This document shows, in pieces, positions 1-7,146 of a DNA stretch of 10,249 nucleotides. Source of the DNA: Chitinophagaceae bacterium (GTDB lineage: Bacteria > Bacteroidota > Bacteroidia > Chitinophagales > Chitinophagaceae); contig CANHSD010000098.1 of the NCBI GenBank assembly GCA_947463105.1, positions 1 to 10,249 of the forward strand, given 5' to 3'. A program made the translations under genes and the position numbers. Position 1 is the first letter of the stretch. The number at the start of each line of letters is the position of its first letter. Under the pieces are notes generated by a model. The model saw only the letters and a list, made by a program, of their open reading frames with translations. It searched no databases and was not told the DNA's origin.

Positions 1-113
1 ACAGGATCTAAGTGTGGGTTCATTCCTTGTGAAATTACAGCAATAGATTGTAAGGAAAACAAAATATTCAATTAATGAGCGGCATTGCCAAAACCCCTGA
101 ATACAGCATCTTG
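1..113. other. Region downstream of leuS, no supported gene
   Basis: These 113 nt lie beyond the leuS stop. One plus-strand frame is open from base 1 to a TAA at 73-75 and could be the last 24 codons of a convergent gene entering from the left, but its sequence is not recognisable. On the minus strand an ATG at 23-21 opens a frame to the window edge, too short to judge. No convincing intrinsic terminator is present; GGCATTGCC at 81-89 makes only a 3-bp stem. Confidence 0.4.
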
Positions 114-2891
114 CTAGCCCAGGACTACATTGATCATTTTATTTTTAACATAAATGATTTTTTTGGGTGGCTTGCCTTCCAGCCATTTCATGACGATGGG
201 GTCCACCAAAACCAATGCCTCCACATCTGCCTGAGAAGCATTGACATCCAGGGTCAACGTAGTCCTTGTTTTGCCGTTGATGGCTACAGGATATTCTTTG
301 GAGGTTTCAACAAGGTATTTTTCCTCCACTGCCGGATAACTGGCATCCAGCACCGATCCTGCTTGCCCCATCACTACCCACAACTCCTCAGCGATGTGTG
401 GGGCATAAGGCGCCAGGACCACCAGGAATTTGGCCAACAGGTCTTTGGAGTGACAATGCAAATCGGTCAAATCATTGACCCCAATCATGAAACTGCTTAC
501 GGCTGTATTAAAAGAAAAACGCGCAGTATCTTCTTCCACTTTTTTCAGCATCTTGTAAAAGGCCTTCCATGCTGCATCTGAAGCCGTTGCATCGGTCATC
601 ACAGCTCCTTTTTCCACATCAAAAAACAGCCGCCATAATTTTTTCATGAAGCGGTGCACCCCTTCAATCCCTTTGGTGTCCCACGGTTTGTCCTGTTCAA
701 CCGGACCCAGAAACATCTCATACATCCTAAAAGTATCTGCCCCATAACGCTCCACGATGTCATCTGGATTGACAACATTGAAATAACGCTTGCTCATTTT
801 TTCAAGTCGGCTCCCACATTTGTAAACCCCGAATTCGGTGATGAATGTTGCCTCAGCAAAATCTGGTTTCCATTTCCTGAAGGCTTCCATATCAAGATCC
901 AATCCGTCTACCATGCTCACATCCACATGGAGCTCATCGGTCTCATGTTGGTCTTTCAAACCTGCTGAAACAAATTGCTTTGTACCCCTGATCCTGTATA
1001 CCAACCTGGAGTCTCCTCCGATCTTCCCCTGGTTAACAAGACGCTTGAAGGGCTCATCAAAACCAATATATCCCAGGTCAAACAAGGCCTTGGTCCACAT
1101 CCTGCTGTACAGCAAATGCCCCACAGCATGCTCGGTCCCTCCGATGTAGAGATCTACTTGTCCCCAATAATCACTGGCCTCCCTGCTGCAAAATGCTTCG
1201 GTGTTGTTGGGGTCCATGTACCTTAAAAAATACCAGCTGCTGCCTGCATAGCCTGGCATGGTATTGACTTCCCTTGTGCCGCCTTCGTATGCTGCCCATT
1301 CAGGAAGATTGGCCAACGGACCCTGCGCATCCGGACCAGGCCTGAGGTCTGTCATGGGAGGAAGCACAATGGGCAATTCAGCTGAAGACAGTGGAATCGC
1401 TACCTCATCTTTCCAAACAATGGGGAATGGTTCACCCCAGTAACGCTGGCGGCTGAAAGCGGCATCCCGCATTTTATAATTGGTATGTCGCTTGCCGATT
1501 CCCAATCCTTCTAATTTATCCAGTGCTACAGCAATGGCTTCAGACATGAGCAAACCATTGAGGAACCCACTGTTTTCAAGCCTGGCCTCTTTTGTGGGGT
1601 TGGCCTCAGTGCCATCATAAAAAGATCCGATGATATTGGTGATGGGAATATTGAAATGGTTGGCAAACTTGAAATCACGCTCATCGCCGCAGGGCACCGC
1701 CATGATGGCACCGGTACCATATCCTGCGAGCACATATTCACTGATCCAAACCGGAATGCTCCTGTCTTCAAAGGGATGCTTGCAATAGGTACCACTGAAA
1801 ACACCTGTTATCTTTTTTTCCGCCATCCGCTCACGCTCACTCCTGCTGTTGACATAATCAATGTAACTGGCAACAGCAGTGGATTGTTCAGCTGTGGTGA
1901 TGGAGGCCACCAGCTCATGTTCGGGAGCGATGACCATAAAATCGATGCCAAAAATGGTATCGGGCCTGGTGGTATATACCTTGAGTTTTTTACCCTCAGC
2001 AGGTGCATCAAGCAGTTCGAGCTCAAAATCTATCTCTGCGCCAAAACTTTTTCCTATCCAGTTGGATTGCATGTCTTTCATGCTTTCACTAAAGTCTACT
2101 GTTTGAAGACCTGCCAGCAGGCGTTCAGCATACTCTGTTATCCTGAGATACCATTGGCGTAGCTTCTTTTTTACAACGGGATGCCCGCCCCTTTCGCTCA
2201 CACCATTGATGACCTCATCGTTGGCCAGCACAGTACCCAAGGCCTCACACCAGTTCACTTCACCGATTCCACAAAAAGCAAGGCGATACTGCATCAGTAT
2301 TTCAGCTTTTCTTTTTTCAGAAAAAGCCAGCCATTCAGCTGTGGTAAAGGAAAGATTCTTTTCGCCAGGACATGGATGAGAAGCATTGCCCTCCAATTCA
2401 AAACTGGTAATCAATTCAGTGATCCTTCTTGCCTTCTGCAGCTTCCGGTCCATCCAGCTGTCAAACAACTGCAGAAAAATCCATTGGGTCCATTTGTAAT
2501 AATCCTGATCAGAAGTGCGCACCTCTCGTTCCCAATCATAACAAAAGCCAATCTTGTCCAACTGAGACCGGAATGTGGCGATGTTCTGATCGGTTGAAAC
2601 AGCAGGTGGAATTCCATGTTCAATGGCGTATTGCTCGGCTGGAAGACCAAATGAATCATACCCCATAGGATGGAGCACATTGAATCCTTTCAAACGCTTG
2701 TAACGGCTGAAAACATCACTGGCAATATACCCCAGGGGATGACCCACATGAAGACCAGCCCCGCTTGGGTAGGGAAACATGTCCAGCACATAATATTTGG
2801 GTTTGGCGCTCTCATTTGATACCTTGTACGCATTGCTTGCCTTCCAATTCTCCTGCCATTTCCGTTCAATATTCCTGAATGCGTATTCCAT
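114..2891 (-). CDS. leuS: Leucyl-tRNA synthetase (LeuRS)
   Basis: Class Ia aminoacyl-tRNA synthetase that charges tRNA-Leu with leucine in the cytoplasm and edits misacylated products. The 925-residue protein has the ATP-binding HIGH motif as HVGH (48-51) and the CP1 editing domain with TTRPDTIFG (307-315) and GTGAIMAVPCGDERD (about 392-406), whose aspartates D403 and D406 correspond to the conserved editing-site pair. The class I lysine loop is KMSKR (698-702), where KMSKS is the usual form. The C-terminus carries a helical anticodon-binding region and a terminal domain ending in MINVVLG. It is longer than the roughly 860-residue E. coli enzyme, partly through an insert of about 45 residues (about 143-190) before VNWC; I recall such an insert in Bacteroidota LeuRS. 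The ATG at 2891 gives the expected MEYAFRNIERKWQENW start. It is transcribed alone, divergent from ftsX. Identity is very secure. Confidence 0.98.
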   Translation of the reverse strand: MEYAFRNIERKWQENWKASNAYKVSNESAKPKYYVLDMFPYPSGAGLHVGHPLGYIASDVFSRYKRLKGFNVLHPMGYDSFGLPAEQYAIEHGIPPAVSTDQNIATFRSQLDKIGFCYDWEREVRTSDQDYYKWTQWIFLQLFDSWMDRKLQKARRITELITSFELEGNASHPCPGEKNLSFTTAEWLAFSEKRKAEILMQYRLAFCGIGEVNWCEALGTVLANDEVINGVSERGGHPVVKKKLRQWYLRITEYAERLLAGLQTVDFSESMKDMQSNWIGKSFGAEIDFELELLDAPAEGKKLKVYTTRPDTIFGIDFMVIAPEHELVASITTAEQSTAVASYIDYVNSRSERERMAEKKITGVFSGTYCKHPFEDRSIPVWISEYVLAGYGTGAIMAVPCGDERDFKFANHFNIPITNIIGSFYDGTEANPTKEARLENSGFLNGLLMSEAIAVALDKLEGLGIGKRHTNYKMRDAAFSRQRYWGEPFPIVWKDEVAIPLSSAELPIVLPPMTDLRPGPDAQGPLANLPEWAAYEGGTREVNTMPGYAGSSWYFLRYMDPNNTEAFCSREASDYWGQVDLYIGGTEHAVGHLLYSRMWTKALFDLGYIGFDEPFKRLVNQGKIGGDSRLVYRIRGTKQFVSAGLKDQHETDELHVDVSMVDGLDLDMEAFRKWKPDFAEATFITEFGVYKCGSRLEKMSKRYFNVVNPDDIVERYGADTFRMYEMFLGPVEQDKPWDTKGIEGVHRFMKKLWRLFFDVEKGAVMTDATASDAAWKAFYKMLKKVEEDTARFSFNTAVSSFMIGVNDLTDLHCHSKDLLAKFLVVLAPYAPHIAEELWVVMGQAGSVLDASYPAVEEKYLVETSKEYPVAINGKTRTTLTLDVNASQADVEALVLVDPIVMKWLEGKPPKKIIYVKNKMINVVLG

Positions 2892-3023
2892 TTCTGTTGC
2901 TTTATTCGGGCCTGTAAAAAATTAACCTTTCCTCTAGGAACCGCAAAAATACACAAACGCTTTAAAATTGCTATTTTTGACATGATTACCGAGGACAATT
3001 GAGGAACAAAATCCAAATCGAAC
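2892..3023. promoter_or_regulatory. Divergent leuS/ftsX promoter region
   Basis: This 132-nt AT-rich gap separates two genes that point away from each other, so it must hold both promoters. It contains a perfect 8-bp inverted repeat, CAAAAATA at 2944-2951 and TATTTTTG at 2972-2979, 20 nt apart. Each arm read outward fits the Bacteroidota -7 consensus TAnnTTTG. The left arm would fire leuS with a leader of roughly 45 nt, and the right arm would fire ftsX with a leader of roughly 40 nt. Neither arm has a clear TTG -33 element at the usual spacing. A GAGGA at 3001-3005 lies 18 nt before the ftsX ATG, farther than a normal Shine-Dalgarno. Assignment of the boxes is inference. Confidence 0.5.
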
Positions 3024-3899
3024 ATGACAGCACAGCGCAATGCATCGATGAAACGCAGCAAACCATCCTATTTTATGGCCATTTTGGGAGTAGCCCTTGT
3101 GCTCTTCATCCTGGGCATGCTAGGTTGGCTGGTCATCAACGCCAGTAAATTGGAAACTTATTTCAAAGGCAGTGTTCAGGTCAATGCATTTGTTCGAGAT
3201 GGGAGTCCTGACCGGGAAATAGACATGGTAAGGAATTTGATTGAAAGCAAGCCCTATGCCCGCAATGTGGAGTTTGTTACCAAAGAAGCGGCAAGAGCAA
3301 AATTCATCGGAGATGGCAATGAAGACTGGAACAAAGTATTAGATTACAATCCTCTCCCGGCAAGCATCGACTTTTACCTGGAACCGACATATGTGAACAA
3401 AGACAGCCTGAAAAAAATAACCACTGAAATAACAAAAAACTTCATCATCAGTGAAGTGAAGTATCCGGATGCCGTTGTCAGCAACCTGAACAATATTGTT
3501 AAAAAGACAGGATATTTTCTGTTGGCACTTGCAGGGGTACTGGCCCTGATCGTGATTATCTTGATTGACAATACCATCAAGCTGGCCATGTTCTCCAACC
3601 GTTTCCTGATCAAAACCATGCAGATGGTTGGCGCAACAAGGTGGTTCATCTCAAAACCTTTTGACACCAAGGCCATCCTGAACGGGCTGGCAAGCGCCAT
3701 CATTGCGATTGCAGCACTTGTCGTCATCATCTATGGCGTAGAGAACTGGTGGTTACCGGAAATCAAGGCCCTTAGAGACAATGGCATGCTGGCAATGCTT
3801 TTCACAGGTCTTATCCTTATTGGAATTAGCATTACCTTCATCAGTACACACAGGAGTGTAATGAAGTACCTCAAAATGAAACTAGACGATTTATATTGA
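3024..3899 (+). CDS. ftsX: Cell division protein FtsX (ABC transporter permease-like)
   Basis: FtsX is an inner-membrane protein that pairs with the ATPase FtsE and, in studied bacteria, activates peptidoglycan hydrolases at the septum. The 291-residue protein has the family layout: a short cytoplasmic N-terminus, TM1 (about 18-38), a large extracytoplasmic domain (about 40-160), then TM2 (163-183), TM3 (217-238) and TM4 (254-275). The hallmark MVGATRWFISKPF lies at 201-213, between TM2 and TM3. The ATG at 3024 is chosen because MTAQRNASMKRSKPSYFM resembles basic N-termini I recall from Bacteroidota FtsX; an ATG at 3048 is possible. No ftsE is adjacent, as is common in this phylum. It is the first gene of a probable operon with the DUF3098 gene and uppP. 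Confidence 0.95.
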   Translation: MTAQRNASMKRSKPSYFMAILGVALVLFILGMLGWLVINASKLETYFKGSVQVNAFVRDGSPDREIDMVRNLIESKPYARNVEFVTKEAARAKFIGDGNEDWNKVLDYNPLPASIDFYLEPTYVNKDSLKKITTEITKNFIISEVKYPDAVVSNLNNIVKKTGYFLLALAGVLALIVIILIDNTIKLAMFSNRFLIKTMQMVGATRWFISKPFDTKAILNGLASAIIAIAALVVIIYGVENWWLPEIKALRDNGMLAMLFTGLILIGISITFISTHRSVMKYLKMKLDDLY

Positions 3900-3912
3900 T
3901 AAACAACACTAC

Positions 3913-4146
3913 ATGGAAACGAAGAACAACACAATTTTCGAAAAGGATAACCTGAGATGGATGCTCATAGGGCTTGTCGTGATAGCGATAGGGCTTGTTT
4001 TGATGGCTGGCGGTAAAGGGGAAGACCCCAATGTTTTTGCTGAAAATGAAGTTTACAGCATGAAGCGCATCACCATGGCCCCACTCATGATTGTTGCAGG
4101 TTTGCTCATTGAGGTATATGCCATCATGAAGAAATCCAAGAAGTAG
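3913..4146 (+). CDS. DUF3098 family small membrane protein
   Basis: A 77-residue protein with two hydrophobic helices (about 14-34 and 53-72) joined by a short loop containing GGKGEDPNVF and the RRIT-like MKRIT, and ending in a lysine-rich tail. This pattern matches the DUF3098 family of Bacteroidota. The biochemical function is unknown. It sits 13 nt after ftsX and 24 nt before uppP. I recall this ftsX-DUF3098-uppP order from many Bacteroidota, which suggests a role in the envelope or in division, but that is inference from context. The ATG at 3913 has no Shine-Dalgarno in front, which is normal for this phylum. Confidence 0.88.
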   Translation: METKNNTIFEKDNLRWMLIGLVVIAIGLVLMAGGKGEDPNVFAENEVYSMKRITMAPLMIVAGLLIEVYAIMKKSKK

Positions 4147-4170
4147 TTTGCTCATTTTTATCCCTCTTTC

Positions 4171-4965
4171 ATGAATACATTCCAGGCCATCGTTTTGGCC
4201 ATTATTGAAGGCATTACAGAATTTCTTCCAGTGTCTTCAACGGGTCACATGGTCATTGCCTCCGCATTTTTCAACATTGGAGACGACTCTTTCACCAAAC
4301 TATTTGAGGTGGTGGTACAGTTTGGGGCCATTCTTTCTGTTGTTGTTTTGTATTGGAAGAAATTCATGGACTTCAAACGCGTCAGTTTTTATTTCAAGCT
4401 TTTCGTTGCCATCCTTCCGGCCCTGGCCTTTGGCGCCTTGTTCAAGAAACACATCGAAGCTGTACTTGAAAAGCCACTCTTCATCTCCATTGTACTGTTT
4501 GCGGGAGGGGTCATTCTTCTTTTTGTAGACAAATGGTTCAAAGATGAGGCCATTGAGAAAGAGGAAGAAATCACCTACAAAAAAGCTTTTTTTATTGGGA
4601 TGTACCAAGTACTTGCAGTTCTATTTCCTGGGTTGAGCCGCAGTGCCGCAACCATCATTGGTGGCATGCAGCAGAAACTCACCCGTTCACTGGCTGCAGA
4701 CTTTTCCTTCTTCCTTGCCGTACCCACCATGGCAGCAGCCACGCTGAAAAGCCTCTATGATATCTGGAAAGATGAGCCTGCGGTGTTGAATACCCAGGGA
4801 ATTAATTTCCTTTTGCTGGGAAGCTGCATCGCATTTGTTGTAGCCCTGCTTGCCATCAAATTTTTTATCCGTTTTCTGCAACAAAACGGATTCAGGATCT
4901 TTGGTTGGTACAGGATTGTGCTTGGCGCTGTCTTGATATTGCTTATCTTAACGAACAAGCTTTAG
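4171..4965 (+). CDS. uppP: Undecaprenyl-diphosphate phosphatase (UppP/BacA)
   Basis: An integral membrane enzyme that dephosphorylates undecaprenyl diphosphate to undecaprenyl phosphate, recycling the lipid carrier for peptidoglycan and surface glycans; its overexpression gives bacitracin resistance in other bacteria. The 264-residue length is typical. The N-terminal signature EGITEFLPVSSTGHM starts at residue 13 and supplies the catalytic E13, E17, S23 and H26 region. The second signature FPGLSRSAATIIGG has PGLSRS at 153-158 with the phosphate-binding R157. Several hydrophobic helices follow the BacA fold. It starts 24 nt after the DUF3098 stop and ends 3 nt before the transporter gene, so it is embedded in the ftsX operon. 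Confidence 0.97.
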   Translation: MNTFQAIVLAIIEGITEFLPVSSTGHMVIASAFFNIGDDSFTKLFEVVVQFGAILSVVVLYWKKFMDFKRVSFYFKLFVAILPALAFGALFKKHIEAVLEKPLFISIVLFAGGVILLFVDKWFKDEAIEKEEEITYKKAFFIGMYQVLAVLFPGLSRSAATIIGGMQQKLTRSLAADFSFFLAVPTMAAATLKSLYDIWKDEPAVLNTQGINFLLLGSCIAFVVALLAIKFFIRFLQQNGFRIFGWYRIVLGAVLILLILTNKL

Positions 4966-4968
4966 ACA

Positions 4969-6300
4969 ATGAATAACAACAGGAAGAAGATTCAAAATGC
5001 TTGGGCCATGTACGATTGGGCCAACAGCACCTACAACCTGGTCATTACTTCCACCATTTTCCCAGCTTATTATGTAGCAGTGACGAGTAGCAAAAATCCT
5101 GAGGAGCTTTCCTATGTCAGCTTCTTCGGCATCCGCATTATCAATACTGCACTGCAGAATTATGCATTGGCCCTTGTTTTTTTTCTGGTGGCACTGATGT
5201 CTCCCATCATGTCTTCGATTGCTGACTACAGAGGAAATAAAAAAGCCTTCATGCGTGCATTTGCCCTGATCGGATCATTGTCCTGTGCAGCGTTGTTTTT
5301 TTTCACGCCAGAAAAGATAGAATACGGCATCATCTTTTTTTCCTTGGCCGCGCTAGGTTTCTGGAACAGCCTGGTTTTTTACAACTCTTATCTCCCTGAT
5401 ATTGCAAGCCCGGAAGAACGCGATAGTGTGAGTGCCAAGGGATTTGCCATGGGGTATATTGGCAGTGTCTTGTTGCAGCTGATATGCTTTGTCATCATCT
5501 TAAAACCGGAACTGTTTGGATTGGACAACGGAGACAAAACATTGGGACCAAGGATTTCATTTTTGCTGGTGGGATTATGGTGGTTTGGTTTTTCACAAAT
5601 CCCATTTCGCGTGCTGCCATCCAATACTGCCAGCAACAAAAAACTCAAAAAACATATCCTGATCAATGGATTTCATGAGCTTAAACTGGTCTGGAACCAA
5701 GTGGAACAAATCCCTGCCTTGAAACGCTATCTGGCTGCTTTTTTCTTTCTCAGTGTTGGGGTGCAAACCGTTATGCTGGTGGCAGCAGGCTACAGCAAAA
5801 AACATATTTTTCCCAAGCCTGAGGATGAGCCCAAACTCATCCTGACCATCCTGCTTATTCAGATAGTTGCCATTGTAGGTGCCATCGCCATGAGCAAGTT
5901 GTCAAAAAAGATTGGTAATATTCCTACCATGCTGGTTGGCATCGTCATATGGGTGGCCATTTGCATTTGGGGTTATTTCATTACATCCCAAACTGAATTT
6001 TATATTCTTGCTGCCTTCGTGGGATTGGTCATGGGAGGTATCCAGTCTATTGGCAGAAGCACCTATTCAAAACTCTTGCCCGCAACAACTGACACCACTT
6101 CCTTTTTCAGCTTCTATGATGTTACTGAAAAGATTGCACTGACCCTCGGACTCTTTCTTTTTGCATACAATGAAGAACTCACCGGAAGCATGAGGAACTC
6201 TATTCTTGTACTCATGGTATTTTTCATCATCAGTTTTTTCGTATTGCTCTACACCAAGGCAGTCATCACAAGAGAAAAATATGCAAGTCTATTCCATTGA
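4969..6300 (+). CDS. MFS transporter, UMF1/Atg22-like family
   Basis: A 443-residue polytopic membrane protein with about 12 hydrophobic segments. The N-terminal AWAMYDWANSTYNLVI (residues 11-26, with YDWANS at 15-20) is the hallmark of the UMF1 subfamily of the major facilitator superfamily, related to fungal Atg22. Other matching features are SSIADYRGNKK (82-92), a motif-A-like loop, FYNSYLPDIASPEERDS (137-153), and GGIQSIGRSTYSKLLP in the C-terminal half. Fungal Atg22 exports amino acids from the vacuole; the bacterial substrate is not established and cannot be read here. The start is 3 nt after the uppP stop, and its last 20 nt overlap the MBL hydrolase gene in another frame. No truncation is visible. 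Confidence 0.9.
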   Translation: MNNNRKKIQNAWAMYDWANSTYNLVITSTIFPAYYVAVTSSKNPEELSYVSFFGIRIINTALQNYALALVFFLVALMSPIMSSIADYRGNKKAFMRAFALIGSLSCAALFFFTPEKIEYGIIFFSLAALGFWNSLVFYNSYLPDIASPEERDSVSAKGFAMGYIGSVLLQLICFVIILKPELFGLDNGDKTLGPRISFLLVGLWWFGFSQIPFRVLPSNTASNKKLKKHILINGFHELKLVWNQVEQIPALKRYLAAFFFLSVGVQTVMLVAAGYSKKHIFPKPEDEPKLILTILLIQIVAIVGAIAMSKLSKKIGNIPTMLVGIVIWVAICIWGYFITSQTEFYILAAFVGLVMGGIQSIGRSTYSKLLPATTDTTSFFSFYDVTEKIALTLGLFLFAYNEELTGSMRNSILVLMVFFIISFFVLLYTKAVITREKYASLFH

Positions 6301-7129
6301 TACCGGCCTCTTCAAGTTGGATGGTGGTGCCATGTTTGGCGTTGTTCCAAAAACCCTTTGGCAAAAAGAAATTCCTGCAGATGAAAACAACCTTTGCAGT
6401 TTTGCCATGCGCTGTTTGCTTGTAGTGGATGGAGAAAGAAAAATCCTCATCGATACAGGGATGGGCAATAAACAATCAGCAAAATTTTTCAGCCACTATT
6501 TTCCTCATGGAAATGAAAGTTTGCTGGGATCACTGCTCCGGTTGGGATTTCACCCAGAAGACATTACCGATGTATTGTTGACCCACCTTCATTTTGACCA
6601 TTGCGGTGGCGCTGTTTTGAGGAACAATGACCAGCTTGAGTTGACATTCCCCAATGCCCTTTACTGGAGCAGTGAAGCCCACTGGCAATGGGCCACGAAG
6701 CCGAATGCCAGGGAAAAAGCTTCTTTTCTTACAGAAAATATATTGCCTATTATTGAAAAAGGACGACTCCGTTTTGTGGAAGAAAAAAAAGGCGAAAGAA
6801 CCAGTTTCAGCCCTTGCATCGATATCATGTTCTCCAATGGACATACCCGTTCCATGATGCATCCCCTGATCAACATCAACGGCAGGACCCTTGCTTATGT
6901 AGCCGACCTCATTCCCACTGCTGCACATATTCCTCTGCCCTATCTCGCCGCCTATGATATGTACCCCATGACAACCTTAGAAGAAAAGGGAAATTACCTT
7001 GAGGAGGCAGTAGCCAATAACCACGTTCTTTTTCTTGAGCATGATGCCACAACCATTTGCTGTACAGTAGAAAAAACGGAAAAGGGTTTTAGGAAAAAAG
7101 AAACTATTCAACTGGAAGACCTGATTTGA
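6281..7129 (+). CDS. MBL-fold metallo-hydrolase
   Basis: A 282-residue metallo-beta-lactamase-fold hydrolase, probably with a two-metal site. The visible ligands are the HxHxDH motif HLHFDH (102-107: H102, H104, D106, H107), H188 in SNGHT, D209 in YVADL, and H254 in FLEHDA. This spacing is that of the lactonase/glyoxalase-II side of the superfamily. AHL-lactonase-like or other ester/lactone hydrolysis is possible, but the substrate is unknown. The frame is open upstream to 6206, but the ATG at 6281 is chosen because MQVYSIDTGLFKLDGGAMFG is a typical family N-terminus and the 25 upstream codons only shadow the transporter. It overlaps the transporter gene by 20 nt, implying translational coupling. 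Its stop codon abuts the stop of the opposing gene. Confidence 0.9.
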   Translation: MQVYSIDTGLFKLDGGAMFGVVPKTLWQKEIPADENNLCSFAMRCLLVVDGERKILIDTGMGNKQSAKFFSHYFPHGNESLLGSLLRLGFHPEDITDVLLTHLHFDHCGGAVLRNNDQLELTFPNALYWSSEAHWQWATKPNAREKASFLTENILPIIEKGRLRFVEEKKGERTSFSPCIDIMFSNGHTRSMMHPLININGRTLAYVADLIPTAAHIPLPYLAAYDMYPMTTLEEKGNYLEEAVANNHVLFLEHDATTICCTVEKTEKGFRKKETIQLEDLI

Positions 7130-7146
7130 TCATTTGAAGCTGATCA
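7127..7146. repeat. TGATCA inverted repeat at a convergent junction
   Basis: Two copies of the palindrome TGATCA (7127-7132 and 7141-7146) flank an 8-nt loop and could form a 6-bp stem on either strand. The first copy consists exactly of the two opposing stop codons, TGA of the MBL gene and the complement of the DUF3108 TGA. No U-tract follows on either strand, so a role as a bidirectional terminator is weak. Confidence 0.3.

Noticed and set aside
1..23. Minus-strand ATG at 23-21 (MNPHLDP...) as a new gene after leuS
   Set aside because: Only seven codons are visible, and the AAGGA before it touches the ATG, so spacing is wrong for a ribosome binding site; it cannot be judged from this window.
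81..89. GGCATTGCC as a terminator for leuS
   Set aside because: The stem is only 3 bp and no U-tract follows it on the minus strand.
75..581. 168-codon plus-strand open frame opposite the 3' part of leuS
   Set aside because: It lies antisense to a certain leuS gene, has a composition of no recognisable family, and has no start signal; it is a shadow of leuS. The same holds for the plus-strand frame at 1656-2162 and the others within 114-2891.
2982..3002. Six-codon upstream frame (ATG ATT ... TGA) in the ftsX leader
   Set aside because: It is short, has no ribosome binding site, and shows no attenuator-like repeated codons or hairpins; chance is sufficient.
6206..6280. Longer N-terminus for the MBL hydrolase starting at ATG 6206
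   Set aside because: The extra 25 codons overlap transporter coding sequence and do not resemble the MBL N-terminus; ATG 6281 fits the family.
114..6300. A functional leucine link between LeuRS and the Atg22-like transporter
   Set aside because: Atg22 exports leucine among other amino acids in yeast, but here the two genes are on opposite strands in different units and the bacterial substrate is unknown.
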